Shown piece by piece: positions 49,653 through 63,338 of a stretch of 64,000 nt of DNA. The DNA comes from Streptomyces roseolus. GTDB taxonomy: Bacteria; Actinomycetota; Actinomycetes; Streptomycetales; Streptomycetaceae. Position 1 is the stretch's first letter. Every line of letters begins with the position of its first letter. Made by a program: the position numbers and the translations under genes. The stretch lies in assembly GCF_014649855.1 (NCBI RefSeq), contig NZ_BMTV01000002.1, positions 62,001 through 126,000 of the forward strand, in the 5' to 3' direction. The notes under the pieces are model-generated. The model did no database searches, was not told the DNA's origin, and was given only the letters and a program-made list of their open reading frames with translations.

Positions 49653-50533
49653 CCACCACGACCCCCACGGCCCGGCACGCCGCGGCCCCGACCATGAACG
49701 CCCCGCTCCGCGGCCGCCGTTCGCCGCTCGCCTCGGTGGCGCTGCACGTCACCCTGATCGTCGCCTCCGTGGTCGCCGTCTTCCCGGTGCTGTGGGTCCT
49801 GCTGACCTCGCTCAAGCCCGCGAAGTACGCCACCACCACGGACTTCTTCAAGGAGACGACGTTCGAGAACTACACGAACCTGCTGAGGGACACCCCGTTC
49901 CTCACCTGGTTCGGGAACTCGCTCCTCGTCGCCGGACTCACCACGGTCGTCGGCGTCTTCATCTCCGCCACCACCGGCTACGCCGTCAGCCGCTTCCGGT
50001 TCCCCGGCAAGCGCGGCCTCATGTGGACCCTGCTCATCACGCAGATGTTCCCGGTCGCCGTCCTCATCGTGCCGATCTACAACATCATGGCGTCGCTGGG
50101 GCTGCTCAACCAGTCGGCCGGCCTGGTCATCACCTACCTGACCATCGCCGTCCCCTTCTGCGCCTGGATGATGAAGGGCTTCTTCGACGGCATCCCGCGC
50201 GAGATCGACGAGTCGGGGTACGTCGACGGGCTCACCCCCTTCGGCACCTTCTGGCGGCTGATCCTGCCGCTCGCCAAGCCGGGCATCGCGGTGACCGCCT
50301 TCTACTCCTTCATCACCGCCTGGGGCGAGGTCGCCTACGCCTCCGCCTTCATGGTCGGCGACGAGAACCTGACGCTCGCCGGCGGCCTGCAGAAGTTCGT
50401 CAACCAGTACGGGGCCCAGTGGGGTCCGATGACGGCGGCCTCCGTCCTCATCGCCATCCCCGCGGCCCTGGTGTTCCTCTTCGCCCAGCGCCACCTCGTC
50501 ACCGGCATGTCCGCCGGTGCCGTCAAGGGCTGA
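49649..50533 (+). CDS. malG: Maltodextrin ABC transporter permease MalG
   Basis: 294 residues with six membrane helices. The EAA loop is seen as DESGYVDGLTPFGTFWRLILPLAKPG near residue 195. The N-terminal ~25 residues are soluble and basic. GTG at 49649 overlaps malF (GTGA); GGGAG is 10 bases upstream. It is followed 50 bases later by aglA. Confidence 0.95.
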   Translation: MTTTTPTARHAAAPTMNAPLRGRRSPLASVALHVTLIVASVVAVFPVLWVLLTSLKPAKYATTTDFFKETTFENYTNLLRDTPFLTWFGNSLLVAGLTTVVGVFISATTGYAVSRFRFPGKRGLMWTLLITQMFPVAVLIVPIYNIMASLGLLNQSAGLVITYLTIAVPFCAWMMKGFFDGIPREIDESGYVDGLTPFGTFWRLILPLAKPGIAVTAFYSFITAWGEVAYASAFMVGDENLTLAGGLQKFVNQYGAQWGPMTAASVLIAIPAALVFLFAQRHLVTGMSAGAVKG

Positions 50534-50583
50534 CGCCCCTGAACGCCGATCCCGTACGCCCCTCCTTACCTCCCAGGGAAGAC

Positions 50584-52251
50584 ATGACCCAGCACCTCGC
50601 CACCGCCGCCGCCGACGCCCCCACCACCGGCACCGACACGGGCTGGTGGAGAGACGCGGTGATCTACCAGGTCTACCCGCGCAGCTTCGCCGACGGCAAC
50701 GGCGACGGCATGGGCGACCTGGAGGGCATCCGCAGCCGGCTGCCGTACCTCAAGGAGCTCGGCGTCGACGCCGTGTGGCTCTCCCCCTTCTACGCCTCCC
50801 CGCAGGCCGACGCCGGGTACGACGTCGCCGACTACCGGGCCATCGACCCGATGTTCGGCTCGCTGCTCGACGCCGACGCCCTGATCCGCGAGGCCCACGA
50901 CCTGGGCCTGCGCATCATCGTCGACCTGGTGCCCAACCACTCCTCCGACCAGCACGAGTGGTTCCAGCGCGCGCTCCGCGAGGGCCCCGGCTCCCCGCTG
51001 CGCGAGCGCTACCACTTCCGCCCCGGCAAGGGCGAGAACGGCGAACTCCCGCCCAACGACTGGGAGTCCATCTTCGGCGGCCCCGCCTGGACCCGGGTCG
51101 CCGACGGCGAGTGGTACCTCCACCTCTTCGCCCCCGAGCAGCCGGACTTCAACTGGGAGCACCCGGCCGTCCGCGACGAGTTCCGCTCGATCCTGCGCTT
51201 CTGGCTCGACATGGGCGTCGACGGCTTCCGCGTCGACGTCGCCCACGGCCTGGTCAAGGCCGCCGGCCTCCCCGACATCGGCGCCCACGACCAGCTGAAG
51301 CTGCTCGGCAACGACGTCATGCCCTTCTTCGACCAGGAGGGCGTCCACGAGATCTACCGCTCCTGGCGGCAGATCCTCGCCGAGTACGACGGGCAGCGCA
51401 TCCTCGTCGCCGAGGCGTGGACCCCGACCGTCGAGCGCACCGCCAACTACGTGCGCCCCGACGAGATGCACCAGGCGTTCAACTTCCAGTACCTGGGCAC
51501 CCACTGGGACGCGGCCGAGCTCCGCACCGTCATCGACGCCTCGCTGGAGGCGATGCGCCCGGTCGGCGCCCCCACCACCTGGGTGCTGTCCAACCACGAC
51601 GTCACCCGGCACGCCACCCGCTTCGCCAACCCGGCGGGCCTCGGCACCCAGCTGCGCACCCCCGGCGACCGCGAGCTCGGCCTGCGCCGGGCCCGCGCCG
51701 CCACCCTGCTGATGCTGGCGCTGCCCGGCTCCGCGTACGTCTACCAGGGCGAGGAGCTCGGCCTGCCGGACGTCACCGACCTGCCCGACGAGGTGCGCCA
51801 GGACCCGTCCTTCTTCCGCGCCAGCGGCCAGGACGGCTACCGCGACGGCTGCCGGGTGCCGATCCCGTGGACCGTCGAGGGCTCCTCGTACGGCTTCGGC
51901 GGCGGCGGCTCGTGGCTGCCGCAGCCGGCGGCCTGGGGGAGCCTGAGCGTCGAGGCGCAGACCGGCGACCCCGGCTCCACCCTGGAGCTGTACCGCAGCG
52001 CGCTCGCCGTGCGCCGCGAGCGCCCCGAACTCGGTGCGGGCGAGGCCGTGGAGTGGCTGGAGGCACCCGAGGGTGTGCTCTCCTTCCGCCGCGACGGCTT
52101 CGTCTGCACCGCCAACACCACCGGCCGGGCCATCACCGTCCCGCTGCCCGGCCGGTATCTCCTCTCCAACGAGGAAGTCCGCGTCGTCGCCGCCGACGGC
52201 GAGGACACCGTGGTGATCCCCGCCGACACCACCGTCTGGTGGGCGGCGTGA
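50584..52251 (+). CDS. aglA: GH13 alpha-glucosidase AglA (intracellular)
   Basis: 555 residues without a signal peptide. Hydrolyses maltose and short maltodextrins to glucose in the cytoplasm. GH13 motifs in order: DLVPNHSS near 118, DGFRVDVAH near 215 (nucleophile Asp), ILVAEAW near 275 (acid Glu) and LSNHDVTRH near 337. QVYPRSFADGNGDGMGDL at the N-terminus is typical of oligo-1,6-glucosidase/alpha-glucosidase relatives. The stop overlaps the next gene in GTGA, so the regulator is translated with it. Confidence 0.93.
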   Translation: MTQHLATAAADAPTTGTDTGWWRDAVIYQVYPRSFADGNGDGMGDLEGIRSRLPYLKELGVDAVWLSPFYASPQADAGYDVADYRAIDPMFGSLLDADALIREAHDLGLRIIVDLVPNHSSDQHEWFQRALREGPGSPLRERYHFRPGKGENGELPPNDWESIFGGPAWTRVADGEWYLHLFAPEQPDFNWEHPAVRDEFRSILRFWLDMGVDGFRVDVAHGLVKAAGLPDIGAHDQLKLLGNDVMPFFDQEGVHEIYRSWRQILAEYDGQRILVAEAWTPTVERTANYVRPDEMHQAFNFQYLGTHWDAAELRTVIDASLEAMRPVGAPTTWVLSNHDVTRHATRFANPAGLGTQLRTPGDRELGLRRARAATLLMLALPGSAYVYQGEELGLPDVTDLPDEVRQDPSFFRASGQDGYRDGCRVPIPWTVEGSSYGFGGGGSWLPQPAAWGSLSVEAQTGDPGSTLELYRSALAVRRERPELGAGEAVEWLEAPEGVLSFRRDGFVCTANTTGRAITVPLPGRYLLSNEEVRVVAADGEDTVVIPADTTVWWAA

Positions 52252-53306
52252 CGATCCCCCCGCCGCGGGGCACCGGCAACGGCGCCCCGCGGCTCGCGGA
52301 CATCGCGGCCCAGTCCGGGGTCAGCGAGGCCACCGTCAGCCGCGTCCTCAACGGCAAGGCGGGGGTGGCCGGCGCGACCCGGCACAAGGTGCTCGCGGCG
52401 CTCGACGTGCTCGGCTACGAGCGTCCCGTACGGCTCAAACGCCGCAGCGCGGGCCTCGTCGGGCTCGTCGTGCCCGAGCTGACCAACCCGATCTTCCCGG
52501 CCTTCGCGCAGGTCGTCGAGCAGGTCCTGGCCGGGCACGGGTACACGCCGGTGCTCTGTACCCAGATGCCCGGTGGTGCCACCGAGGACGAGCTGGTCGA
52601 CCAACTGGTCGAGCGCGGAGTGGCCGGCATCGTCTTCCTCTCCGGGCTGCACGCGGACGCCTCCGCCGACCCGGCGCGGTACGGCCGGCTGACCGAGCGG
52701 GGCGTGCCGTACGTCCTCATCAACGGCTACCACGAACGGATCGACGCCACCTTCGTCTCCCCGGACGACCGGGCCGCGGCCCGGATGGCCGTCCGGCACC
52801 TGGCCGAGCTCGGGCACGAGCGGATCGGCCTCGCCACCGGCCCCACCCGCTACGTGCCCTCGCGCCGCAAGGCCGAGGGCTTCGCCGCCGAGCTGTACGA
52901 GGTGCTCGGCGTGGAGCGGGCGGACGCCGAACGCTTCGTGCGGCCCACCCTGTTCGGCGTCGAGGGCGGGCACGCGGCCGCCGAGATCCTGCTCGACGAG
53001 GGGTGCACGGGCATCGTCTGCGGCTCCGACCTGATGGCGCTCGGCGTCGTCCGGGCGGCCCGCGCCCGGGGCCTCGACGTGCCCCGGGACGTCTCCGTCG
53101 TCGGCTTCGACGACTCCCCGCTGATCGCCTTCACCGATCCGCCGCTGACCACCGTGCGCCAGCCCGTGCAGGCCATGGCGACGGCGGCGGTCGGCGCGCT
53201 CCTGGAGGAGATCGAGGGCAGTCCGGTGCAGCGCACCGAGTTCGTCTTCCAGCCGGAGCTGGTCGTGCGCGGCTCCACCGCGCAGCCGCCGCACGCGGTG
53301 CCGTAA
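52248..53306 (+). CDS. Second LacI-family regulator, MalR paralogue
   Basis: 352 residues, closely similar to the MalR at 45915-46937 through the whole length: RLADIAAQSGVSEATVSRVL, LDVLGYERPVRL, RSAGLVGLVVPEL, LVERGVAGIVFLSGLHAD and VGFDDSPLIAFTDPPLTT. It is coupled to aglA by GTGA and lies immediately before the amylase promoter. Because the DNA-reading helices of the two proteins differ at only one or two positions, they probably recognise the same or overlapping operators. Whether one is specific for the amylase genes is open. Confidence 0.9.
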   Translation: MTIPPPRGTGNGAPRLADIAAQSGVSEATVSRVLNGKAGVAGATRHKVLAALDVLGYERPVRLKRRSAGLVGLVVPELTNPIFPAFAQVVEQVLAGHGYTPVLCTQMPGGATEDELVDQLVERGVAGIVFLSGLHADASADPARYGRLTERGVPYVLINGYHERIDATFVSPDDRAAARMAVRHLAELGHERIGLATGPTRYVPSRRKAEGFAAELYEVLGVERADAERFVRPTLFGVEGGHAAAEILLDEGCTGIVCGSDLMALGVVRAARARGLDVPRDVSVVGFDDSPLIAFTDPPLTTVRQPVQAMATAAVGALLEEIEGSPVQRTEFVFQPELVVRGSTAQPPHAVP

Positions 53307-53309
53307 CTC

Positions 53310-53327
53310 CTTGCGCAATCTCTTGCG
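53310..53327. promoter_or_regulatory. Candidate MalR-type operator upstream of the amylase promoter
   Basis: Two CTTGCG half-sites 12 bases apart (53310 and 53322); the first is part of the palindrome TTGCGCAA. They lie 20-35 bases before the -35 box. Confidence 0.55.
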
Positions 53328-53345
53328 GTGGGCGTGCGCGAAGTA

Positions 53346-53374
53346 TTGACCGCACGCCTGTACGCCCCTACGGT
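53346..53374 (+). promoter_or_regulatory. Amylase promoter
   Basis: TTGACC (53346-53351) and TACGGT (53369-53374) with a 17-base spacer; predicted start near 53381, leader about 78 bases. Confidence 0.8.
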
Positions 53375-53388
53375 CGCGGCTGAAAACA

Positions 53389-53417
53389 GTTGCTGAGAGT
53401 TTCGGCAACTTCTTGCG
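53389..53417. promoter_or_regulatory. Candidate operator in the amylase leader
   Basis: GTTGC-N11-GCAAC (53389-53409) followed by CTTGCG (53412-53417), just downstream of the predicted transcription start. Binding here would block elongation or initiation. Confidence 0.5.
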
Positions 53418-53458
53418 AACAGCTCTCGACACGACAGGGACGTCGTACAGGAGGAAGC

Positions 53459-55174
53459 ATGGCAAGAAAGACCGTGGCCGCTGCACTCGCCCTCGTGGCG
53501 GGAGCCGCTGCGGCCGTCACGGCGAACGCCCCGGCCCAGGCCACCCCGCCGGGAACCAAGGACGTCACCGCGGTGATGTTCGAGTGGAACTTCGCCTCCG
53601 TGGCCCGTGAGTGCACCGACCGCCTCGGCCCCGCCGGATACGGCTACGTCCAGGTCTCCCCGCCGCAGGAGCACCTCCGGGGCAGCCAGTGGTGGACCTC
53701 GTACCAGCCCGTCAGCTACAAGATCGCCGGACGGCTCGGGGACCGCGCCGCCTTCGCGAACATGGTGAACGCCTGCCACGCCGCCGGCGTGAAGGTGATC
53801 GCGGACTCGGTCATCAACCACATGGCCAACGGCTCCGGCACCGGAACGGGCGGGACCCCGTTCTCCAAGTACGACTACCCCGGCCTCTACTCCGGCGCCG
53901 ACATGGACGACTGCCGGGCCACCATCTCGAACTACCAGGACCGGGCCAACGTCCAGAACTGCGAGCTCGTCGGCCTCCCCGACCTCGACACGGGCGAGGA
54001 CTACGTCCGCGGGAAGATCGCCGGCTACCTCAACGACCTGCTCTCGCTGGGCGTCGACGGCTTCCGCATCGACGCCGCCAAGCACATGCCGGCCGCCGAC
54101 CTCGCGAACATCAAGTCCCGGCTGACGAACCCGAACGTCTACTGGAAGCTGGAGGCCATCCACGGCGCCGGCGAGGCCGTCTCCCCGAGCGAGTACCTCG
54201 GCAGCGGCGACGTCCAGGAGTTCCGCTACGCCCGCGACCTCAAGCGGGTCCTCCAGAACGAGAAGCTCGCCTACCTGAAGAACTTCGGCGAGGCCTGGGG
54301 CCACATGCCCTCCGGCCAGTCCGGCGTCTTCGTCGACAACCACGACACCGAGCGCGGCGGCGACACCCTCAGCTACAAGGACGGCGCGAACTACACCCTC
54401 GCCTCCGTCTTCATGCTCGCCTGGCCCTACGGCTCCCCGGACGTCCACTCCGGCTACGAGTGGACCGACAAGGACGCCGGACCGCCCAACGGCGGCCAGG
54501 TGAACGCCTGTTACACCGACGGATGGAAGTGCCAGCACGCCTGGCGCGAGATCTCCTCCATGGTCGCCTTCCGCAACACCGCCCGCGGCGAGGCCGTCAC
54601 GAACTGGTGGGACAACGGCAACAACGCGATCGCGTTCGGCCGGGGCTCCAAGGCGTACGTGGCCATCAACCACGAGTCCTCCGCCCTGACCCGCACCTTC
54701 CAGACCTCCCTGCCCGCCGGCACCTACTGCGACGTCCAGTCGAACACCCCGGTCACCGTCGGCGCGAACGGCCAGTTCACCGCGACCCTCGGCGCCAACA
54801 CCGCGGTCGCCCTGCACGCGAACGCCATGAACTGCGGCGGCGGCACCACCCCCACCACCCCGCCGACCACGCCCCCCGCCACCGCGGGCGCCTCCTTCGG
54901 CGTCACCGCCACCACGGTGCCGGGCCAGAACATCTACGTCACCGGCAACCGCGCCGAGCTCGGCAACTGGGCCCCGGCCGCCGCCCTCAAGCTCGACCCC
55001 GCCGCCTACCCCGTGTGGAAGCTGACGGTGAACCTCCCCGCCGGAACGGCCTTCGAGTACAAGTACGTCCGCAAGGACGCGGCCGGGAACGTCACCTGGG
55101 AGTCCGGAGCCAACCGCACCGCGACCGTCCCCGCCTCCGGCCAGGTCGTCCTGAACGACACCTTCCGCAGCTGA
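53459..55174 (+). CDS. Secreted alpha-amylase (GH13) with C-terminal CBM20 starch-binding domain
   Basis: 571 residues. Signal peptide about 28 residues, cleaved after ANAPAQA. Catalytic motifs: [11 protein letters not shown] near 115, [10 protein letters not shown] near 200 (nucleophile), YWKLEAIHG near 230 (acid Glu) and FVDNHDTER near 290. A Thr/Pro linker ([11 protein letters not shown], near 463) joins a CBM20 domain with [11 protein letters not shown] and FEYKYVRKD. It has the size of the usual Streptomyces amylase plus starch-binding domain. AGGAGG is 5 bases before ATG. Expression is expected to be maltose-induced and glucose-repressed through the CTTGC sites. Confidence 0.96.
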   Translation: MARKTVAAALALVAGAAAAVTANAPAQATPPGTKDVTAVMFEWNFASVARECTDRLGPAGYGYVQVSPPQEHLRGSQWWTSYQPVSYKIAGRLGDRAAFANMVNACHAAGVKVIADSVINHMANGSGTGTGGTPFSKYDYPGLYSGADMDDCRATISNYQDRANVQNCELVGLPDLDTGEDYVRGKIAGYLNDLLSLGVDGFRIDAAKHMPAADLANIKSRLTNPNVYWKLEAIHGAGEAVSPSEYLGSGDVQEFRYARDLKRVLQNEKLAYLKNFGEAWGHMPSGQSGVFVDNHDTERGGDTLSYKDGANYTLASVFMLAWPYGSPDVHSGYEWTDKDAGPPNGGQVNACYTDGWKCQHAWREISSMVAFRNTARGEAVTNWWDNGNNAIAFGRGSKAYVAINHESSALTRTFQTSLPAGTYCDVQSNTPVTVGANGQFTATLGANTAVALHANAMNCGGGTTPTTPPTTPPATAGASFGVTATTVPGQNIYVTGNRAELGNWAPAAALKLDPAAYPVWKLTVNLPAGTAFEYKYVRKDAAGNVTWESGANRTATVPASGQVVLNDTFRS

Positions 55175-55190
55175 GCCCCCTCCCTCCGCA

Positions 55191-55214
55191 GGGCCGCCCC
55201 GACCGGGGCGGCCC
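55191..55214 (+). terminator. Hairpin between amylase and amylase/pullulanase genes
   Basis: GGGCCGCCCC and GGGGCGGCCC form a perfect 10-bp stem with loop GACC, followed by CCTCTT. It may be a full terminator or an attenuator. Confidence 0.65.
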
Positions 55215-55242
55215 CCTCTTCCCGTACCTCCAGGGAGCCCCC

Positions 55243-60540
<5,298 letters not shown>

Positions 60541-60551
60541 CCAAGTCGTCG

Positions 60552-60589
60552 CGGAGGTCCCGGCCGTCCTTGTGCGGCCGGGACCTCCG
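60552..60589 (+). terminator. Terminator of the amylase/pullulanase gene
   Basis: CGGAGGTCCCGGCCG pairs perfectly with its complement (15 bp, 8-base loop) 12 bases after the stop codon. Confidence 0.8.
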
Positions 60590-60635
60590 TGGCGAGGCTG
60601 GGGCCGGACACCCCGCACCCGCACGAGAGGCCGCC

Positions 60636-60968
60636 ATGCCGCAGATCACCGTCGACCATTCCGTCCCCTTCGACCGGCGGGCCTTCGCGCTCGACCTCCA
60701 CGGCCTCGTGGCGGAGACCGTCCGCACCTCCGTCGGCAACTGCAAGACCCGCTTCCGCGAGGTCGCGGAGACCGTCGTCGGCGACGGCTCCACCGACGCC
60801 GCCCTGGTCAACGTCGAGATCGCGCTGGCCTTCGGGCGGACCGACGCGCTCAAGGCCCACCTCGCGCAGGGCGTGCTCGCCCTGCTGACCCGGCACCTCA
60901 AGGGCGCCGAGGGAGTCCGCCTCGCCGTCGAGGTCCGCGACCTCGAAAGCGCCTACAGGAAGGCCTGA
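60636..60968 (+). CDS. 5-carboxymethyl-2-hydroxymuconate isomerase-like protein
   Basis: 110 residues of the tautomerase-related CHMI family. The N-terminal MPQITVDHSV positions Pro-2 (after methionine) as catalytic base. VGNCKTRFRE near 40, VNVEIALAFGRTDALKAHLAQ near 70 and VEVRDLESAYRK at the end match the family. No homoprotocatechuate genes are nearby, so it is probably an orphan tautomerase. GAGAGG is 5 bases before ATG 60636. Confidence 0.85.
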   Translation: MPQITVDHSVPFDRRAFALDLHGLVAETVRTSVGNCKTRFREVAETVVGDGSTDAALVNVEIALAFGRTDALKAHLAQGVLALLTRHLKGAEGVRLAVEVRDLESAYRKA

Positions 60969-60992
60969 TCCGGCACGGCGGGCAGGGGGGCG

Positions 60993-61067
60993 GCTGGGGC
61001 CTGCCTGACCCTTCCCGCCGAGTCCGACCCGGCCTGATCCGGCGCGAAGGGTCAGACAGGCCCCAGC
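60993..61067. terminator. Long inverted repeat between the CHMI-like and TetR genes
   Basis: Two 22-base arms (60993-61014 and 61046-61067) are complementary except at one position, with a 31-base loop. The right arm contains the last codons and stop of the TetR gene. Probably a bidirectional terminator. Confidence 0.75.
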
Positions 61068-61744
61068 GCGAGCAGCCGGCCCACCAGCTCGGCGAACGGG
61101 CCGTCCGCCGGCTCGTCGGCCAGGATCGCCGTCAGCACCGTCGCCGTCTGCTCGTCGTGGACCGCGCTCACCGCCGTCAGCGCCGCGAAGTCGTGCACCA
61201 GCTTCCGCTCCAGCTCCGCGCGCGGCACCCGCCGCCCGTCCAGCCACAGCAGCGCCGTCGACTCGGCGAGCGACACCCAGGACCGCACGACCAGTTCGAG
61301 CCGCGGCGACGGGTCCGCGACCCCGAGGTGGGCCACGATCTGCTCGTACGCGGCCTGCCGCACCTCGTCGATCATCGCGTTGGTCGTCGACGAGCCCACC
61401 GCGGGGCCGCCCCGCATCAGCGCCGCGAACCCCGGGCCGTGGTCGTCGACGAAGTCGAAGAACCGGCCCATCACCCGCAGCAGCCGCGCCCCCAGCGGGC
61501 CCTGCGGCGGCTCCAGGAAACGGGCCGCGAGCTCGTCGGCCGCGCGCCGCAGCGCCGCCTCGTACAGGCTCTGCTTGCCGGGGAAGTAGTGGTAGACCAG
61601 CGGCCGGGAGATGCCCGCGGCGGCGGCGATCTCGTCGATGGAGACCTCGTCGGGGGAGCGGCTGCTGAAGAGTTCGAGGGCCACCCCGATCAGCTGCTGC
61701 TTGCGCTCCTCGACGCCCATCCTGCGCCGCACACCGGTCGTCAT
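61052..61744 (-). CDS. TetR-family transcriptional regulator
   Basis: 230 residues. The helix-turn-helix is GVALELFSSRSPDEVSIDEIAAAAGISRPLVYHYFPGKQ (about residues 20-55), a canonical TetR reader head; the rest is an all-helical ligand domain. ATG at 61744 follows TAGGCT by exactly 6 bases. It is divergent from a membrane protein gene with 37 bases between starts, and the reductase/hydrolase pair lies just beyond; all are candidate targets. Ligand unknown. Confidence 0.93.
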   Translation of the reverse strand: MTTGVRRRMGVEERKQQLIGVALELFSSRSPDEVSIDEIAAAAGISRPLVYHYFPGKQSLYEAALRRAADELAARFLEPPQGPLGARLLRVMGRFFDFVDDHGPGFAALMRGGPAVGSSTTNAMIDEVRQAAYEQIVAHLGVADPSPRLELVVRSWVSLAESTALLWLDGRRVPRAELERKLVHDFAALTAVSAVHDEQTATVLTAILADEPADGPFAELVGRLLALGPV

Positions 61745-61750
61745 ACGAAC

Positions 61751-61756
61751 AGCCTA
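61751..61756 (-). promoter_or_regulatory. -10 box, leaderless start of TetR gene
   Basis: TAGGCT on the minus strand, exactly 6 bases before ATG at 61744. Confidence 0.6.
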
Positions 61757-61767
61757 TCGGGGTCCGT

Positions 61768-61773
61768 TACGCT
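61768..61773 (+). promoter_or_regulatory. -10 box of membrane protein gene
   Basis: TACGCT, 8 bases before ATG at 61782; leaderless transcription is possible. It lies within 20 bases of the divergent TetR -10 box. Confidence 0.45.
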
Positions 61774-61781
61774 CCTCGTCC

Positions 61782-62234
61782 ATGACAGCTTCCGACCAGG
61801 ACACCCCGGCCGCCGAGAACCCCGAGACCGCCGGGCCGGACGAGCCCGACGAGGCGCCGGAGGAGGGAACGCCGGAAGGGGAGGACGCGCCGGACGAGGA
61901 CGCCGACGAAGACGCGGACGACGAGGACGACGCGGACGAGGACGCGGACGAGCCCGAGGACGACGAGCGGCCCGGCGGGGGCATGACCCCCAAGCAGGCG
62001 AGGCGGCTGCGCGTGGCCGCCGCCTCGGTCCTGCTGGTGGCGATGGGCGTCATCCTGGTGATCCGCCTCGCGAGCCGGACCTCCGTGCTGGTCGTCGGCG
62101 TCTACGGCCTCGCGATGATCCTCTGCGGCATCGTCATCGAGCTGGCCCGCAACGGCCGCACCCGGCTCGGCACCTGGCTGCTCGTGGGCGGCCTCGCGGC
62201 CGCCCTCGCCTTCGACTGGCTGATCCTGCCCTGA
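61782..62234 (+). CDS. Hypothetical membrane protein with acidic N-terminal tail
   Basis: 150 residues. The first 65 are dominated by Asp, Glu, Pro and Gly (nearly uninterrupted acidic runs around 35-60), predicted disordered. After MTPKQARRLRVAAA come three hydrophobic segments (about 78-95, 100-118, 128-147) with the arginine-containing loop ARNGRTRLG. The layout suggests a cytoplasmic acidic tail on a small membrane bundle. No family recognised. It faces the reductase gene tail-to-tail with 3 bases between. Confidence 0.75.
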   Translation: MTASDQDTPAAENPETAGPDEPDEAPEEGTPEGEDAPDEDADEDADDEDDADEDADEPEDDERPGGGMTPKQARRLRVAAASVLLVAMGVILVIRLASRTSVLVVGVYGLAMILCGIVIELARNGRTRLGTWLLVGGLAAALAFDWLILP

Positions 62235-62237
62235 CGT

Positions 62238-63338
62238 TCAGAGGTCCAGGACGAGCTTCCTCCCGGCGCAGCGCGAGACGCAGATCAGCATCGAGTCCGC
62301 CCGCTCCGCGTCGGTGAGCAGCTCGTCCCGGTGGTCGACCTCGCCCTCCAGGACGGTCTGCCGGCAGGTGCCGCAGAAGCCCTGCGCGCAGGAGTACATG
62401 AGGCCCGGCACCTCCTCCCGTACGGCCGCGAGCACCGACTGGTCGGCGGCGACGGCCACCGTCCGCCCGGAGCGCCGGAGTTCGACCTCGAAGGCGGTCC
62501 CGTCGGCGGGGGCGGGCGCCGAGAAGCGCTCCAGGCGCGCGGTGCGGCCCTCCGGCAGCGCGGCGGCGACGGCGTCCATCAGCCCGTCGGGGCCGCAGCA
62601 GTAGACCTGCGTCTCGGCCGGCACCTGCGCCAGGAAGGACAGGTCCGGAAGGCCGTCCTCGTCCTCCGCGACCACCGTGACCCTCCCCCGGCCCTCGGCC
62701 GGGGGGACCCCCCTCTCGCTTCGCTCGCCGCCGAGCCGGAGCAGCTCCGCCAGGTACGGCATGGTGGCGCGGGACCGTCCGCAGTAGACGAGCCGCCAGT
62801 CCGCGCCCGCCGCCTCGGCGGCCCTGGCCATCGGCAGCACCGGGGTGATGCCGATGCCGCCGGCGACGAAGACGTACGCGGGGGAGTCGACCAGCGGGAA
62901 GCGGTTGCGCGGCCCCCGGATCTCTATCTCGGTGCCCTCGTGGAGCTGTTCGTGCACCTCGCGCGAGCCGCCCCGGCCGCCCCGCTCCTCGTCGACGAGC
63001 CGGGTCGCGATCCGGTAGACGTCCGCCCGGGCCGGGTCGCCGCAGAGCGAGTACTGCCGGACCCGCCCCGAGGGGAGCACGACGTCGATGTGGGCGCCCG
63101 GCTCCCAGGACGGCAGCCGCTCGCCCTCCAGGCGCAGTTCGACGACGCCCTCGGCGGGGACGAACCGGCCGGTGACGAGCACCCGGCGCGGGACGGTCGC
63201 CCCGCGCCCGTACCCGGAGACCGGTGTCTCCAGGGACGGCATCGGCCACAGCGGCGCGGTCGTCATCCGCGAGCGGACCGCCCGGCGGACGAGGAGCGCG
63301 GCGCCGGCGACGAGGGCGACGGTGGTGAACCGGGGCAT
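62238..63338 (-). CDS. Ferredoxin-reductase-type oxidoreductase with 2Fe-2S domain
   Basis: 366 residues. After a membrane-like or Ala-rich N-terminus (about 1-20), an FMN/FAD-binding barrel has RQYSLCGDP near 93, then an NAD(P)-binding domain with VFVAGGIGITPVLPMA near 160 and CCGPDGLMDAV near 250, and a C-terminal plant-type 2Fe-2S ferredoxin with CAQGFCGTC plus the last cysteine in ICVSRC. This is the phthalate-dioxygenase-reductase order. A palindromic stretch at 62681-62730 is read through in frame as ERSERGVPPAEGRGR. ATG overlaps the upstream gene by one base (TGATG). It supplies electrons to an oxygenase, perhaps its neighbour. Confidence 0.9.
   Translation of the reverse strand: MPRFTTVALVAGAALLVRRAVRSRMTTAPLWPMPSLETPVSGYGRGATVPRRVLVTGRFVPAEGVVELRLEGERLPSWEPGAHIDVVLPSGRVRQYSLCGDPARADVYRIATRLVDEERGGRGGSREVHEQLHEGTEIEIRGPRNRFPLVDSPAYVFVAGGIGITPVLPMARAAEAAGADWRLVYCGRSRATMPYLAELLRLGGERSERGVPPAEGRGRVTVVAEDEDGLPDLSFLAQVPAETQVYCCGPDGLMDAVAAALPEGRTARLERFSAPAPADGTAFEVELRRSGRTVAVAADQSVLAAVREEVPGLMYSCAQGFCGTCRQTVLEGEVDHRDELLTDAERADSMLICVSRCAGRKLVLDL
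62681..62730. repeat. Palindromic element inside the reductase gene
   Basis: CCCCCGGCC-CTC-GGCCGGGGG (62685-62705) is followed by GGGGGG-A-CCCCCC (62701-62713) and TCTCGCTTCGCTCGCCG. It is translated in frame between the NAD domain strands and lengthens a loop. I recall similar palindromic stretches in other Streptomyces, often between genes. Confidence 0.6.
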
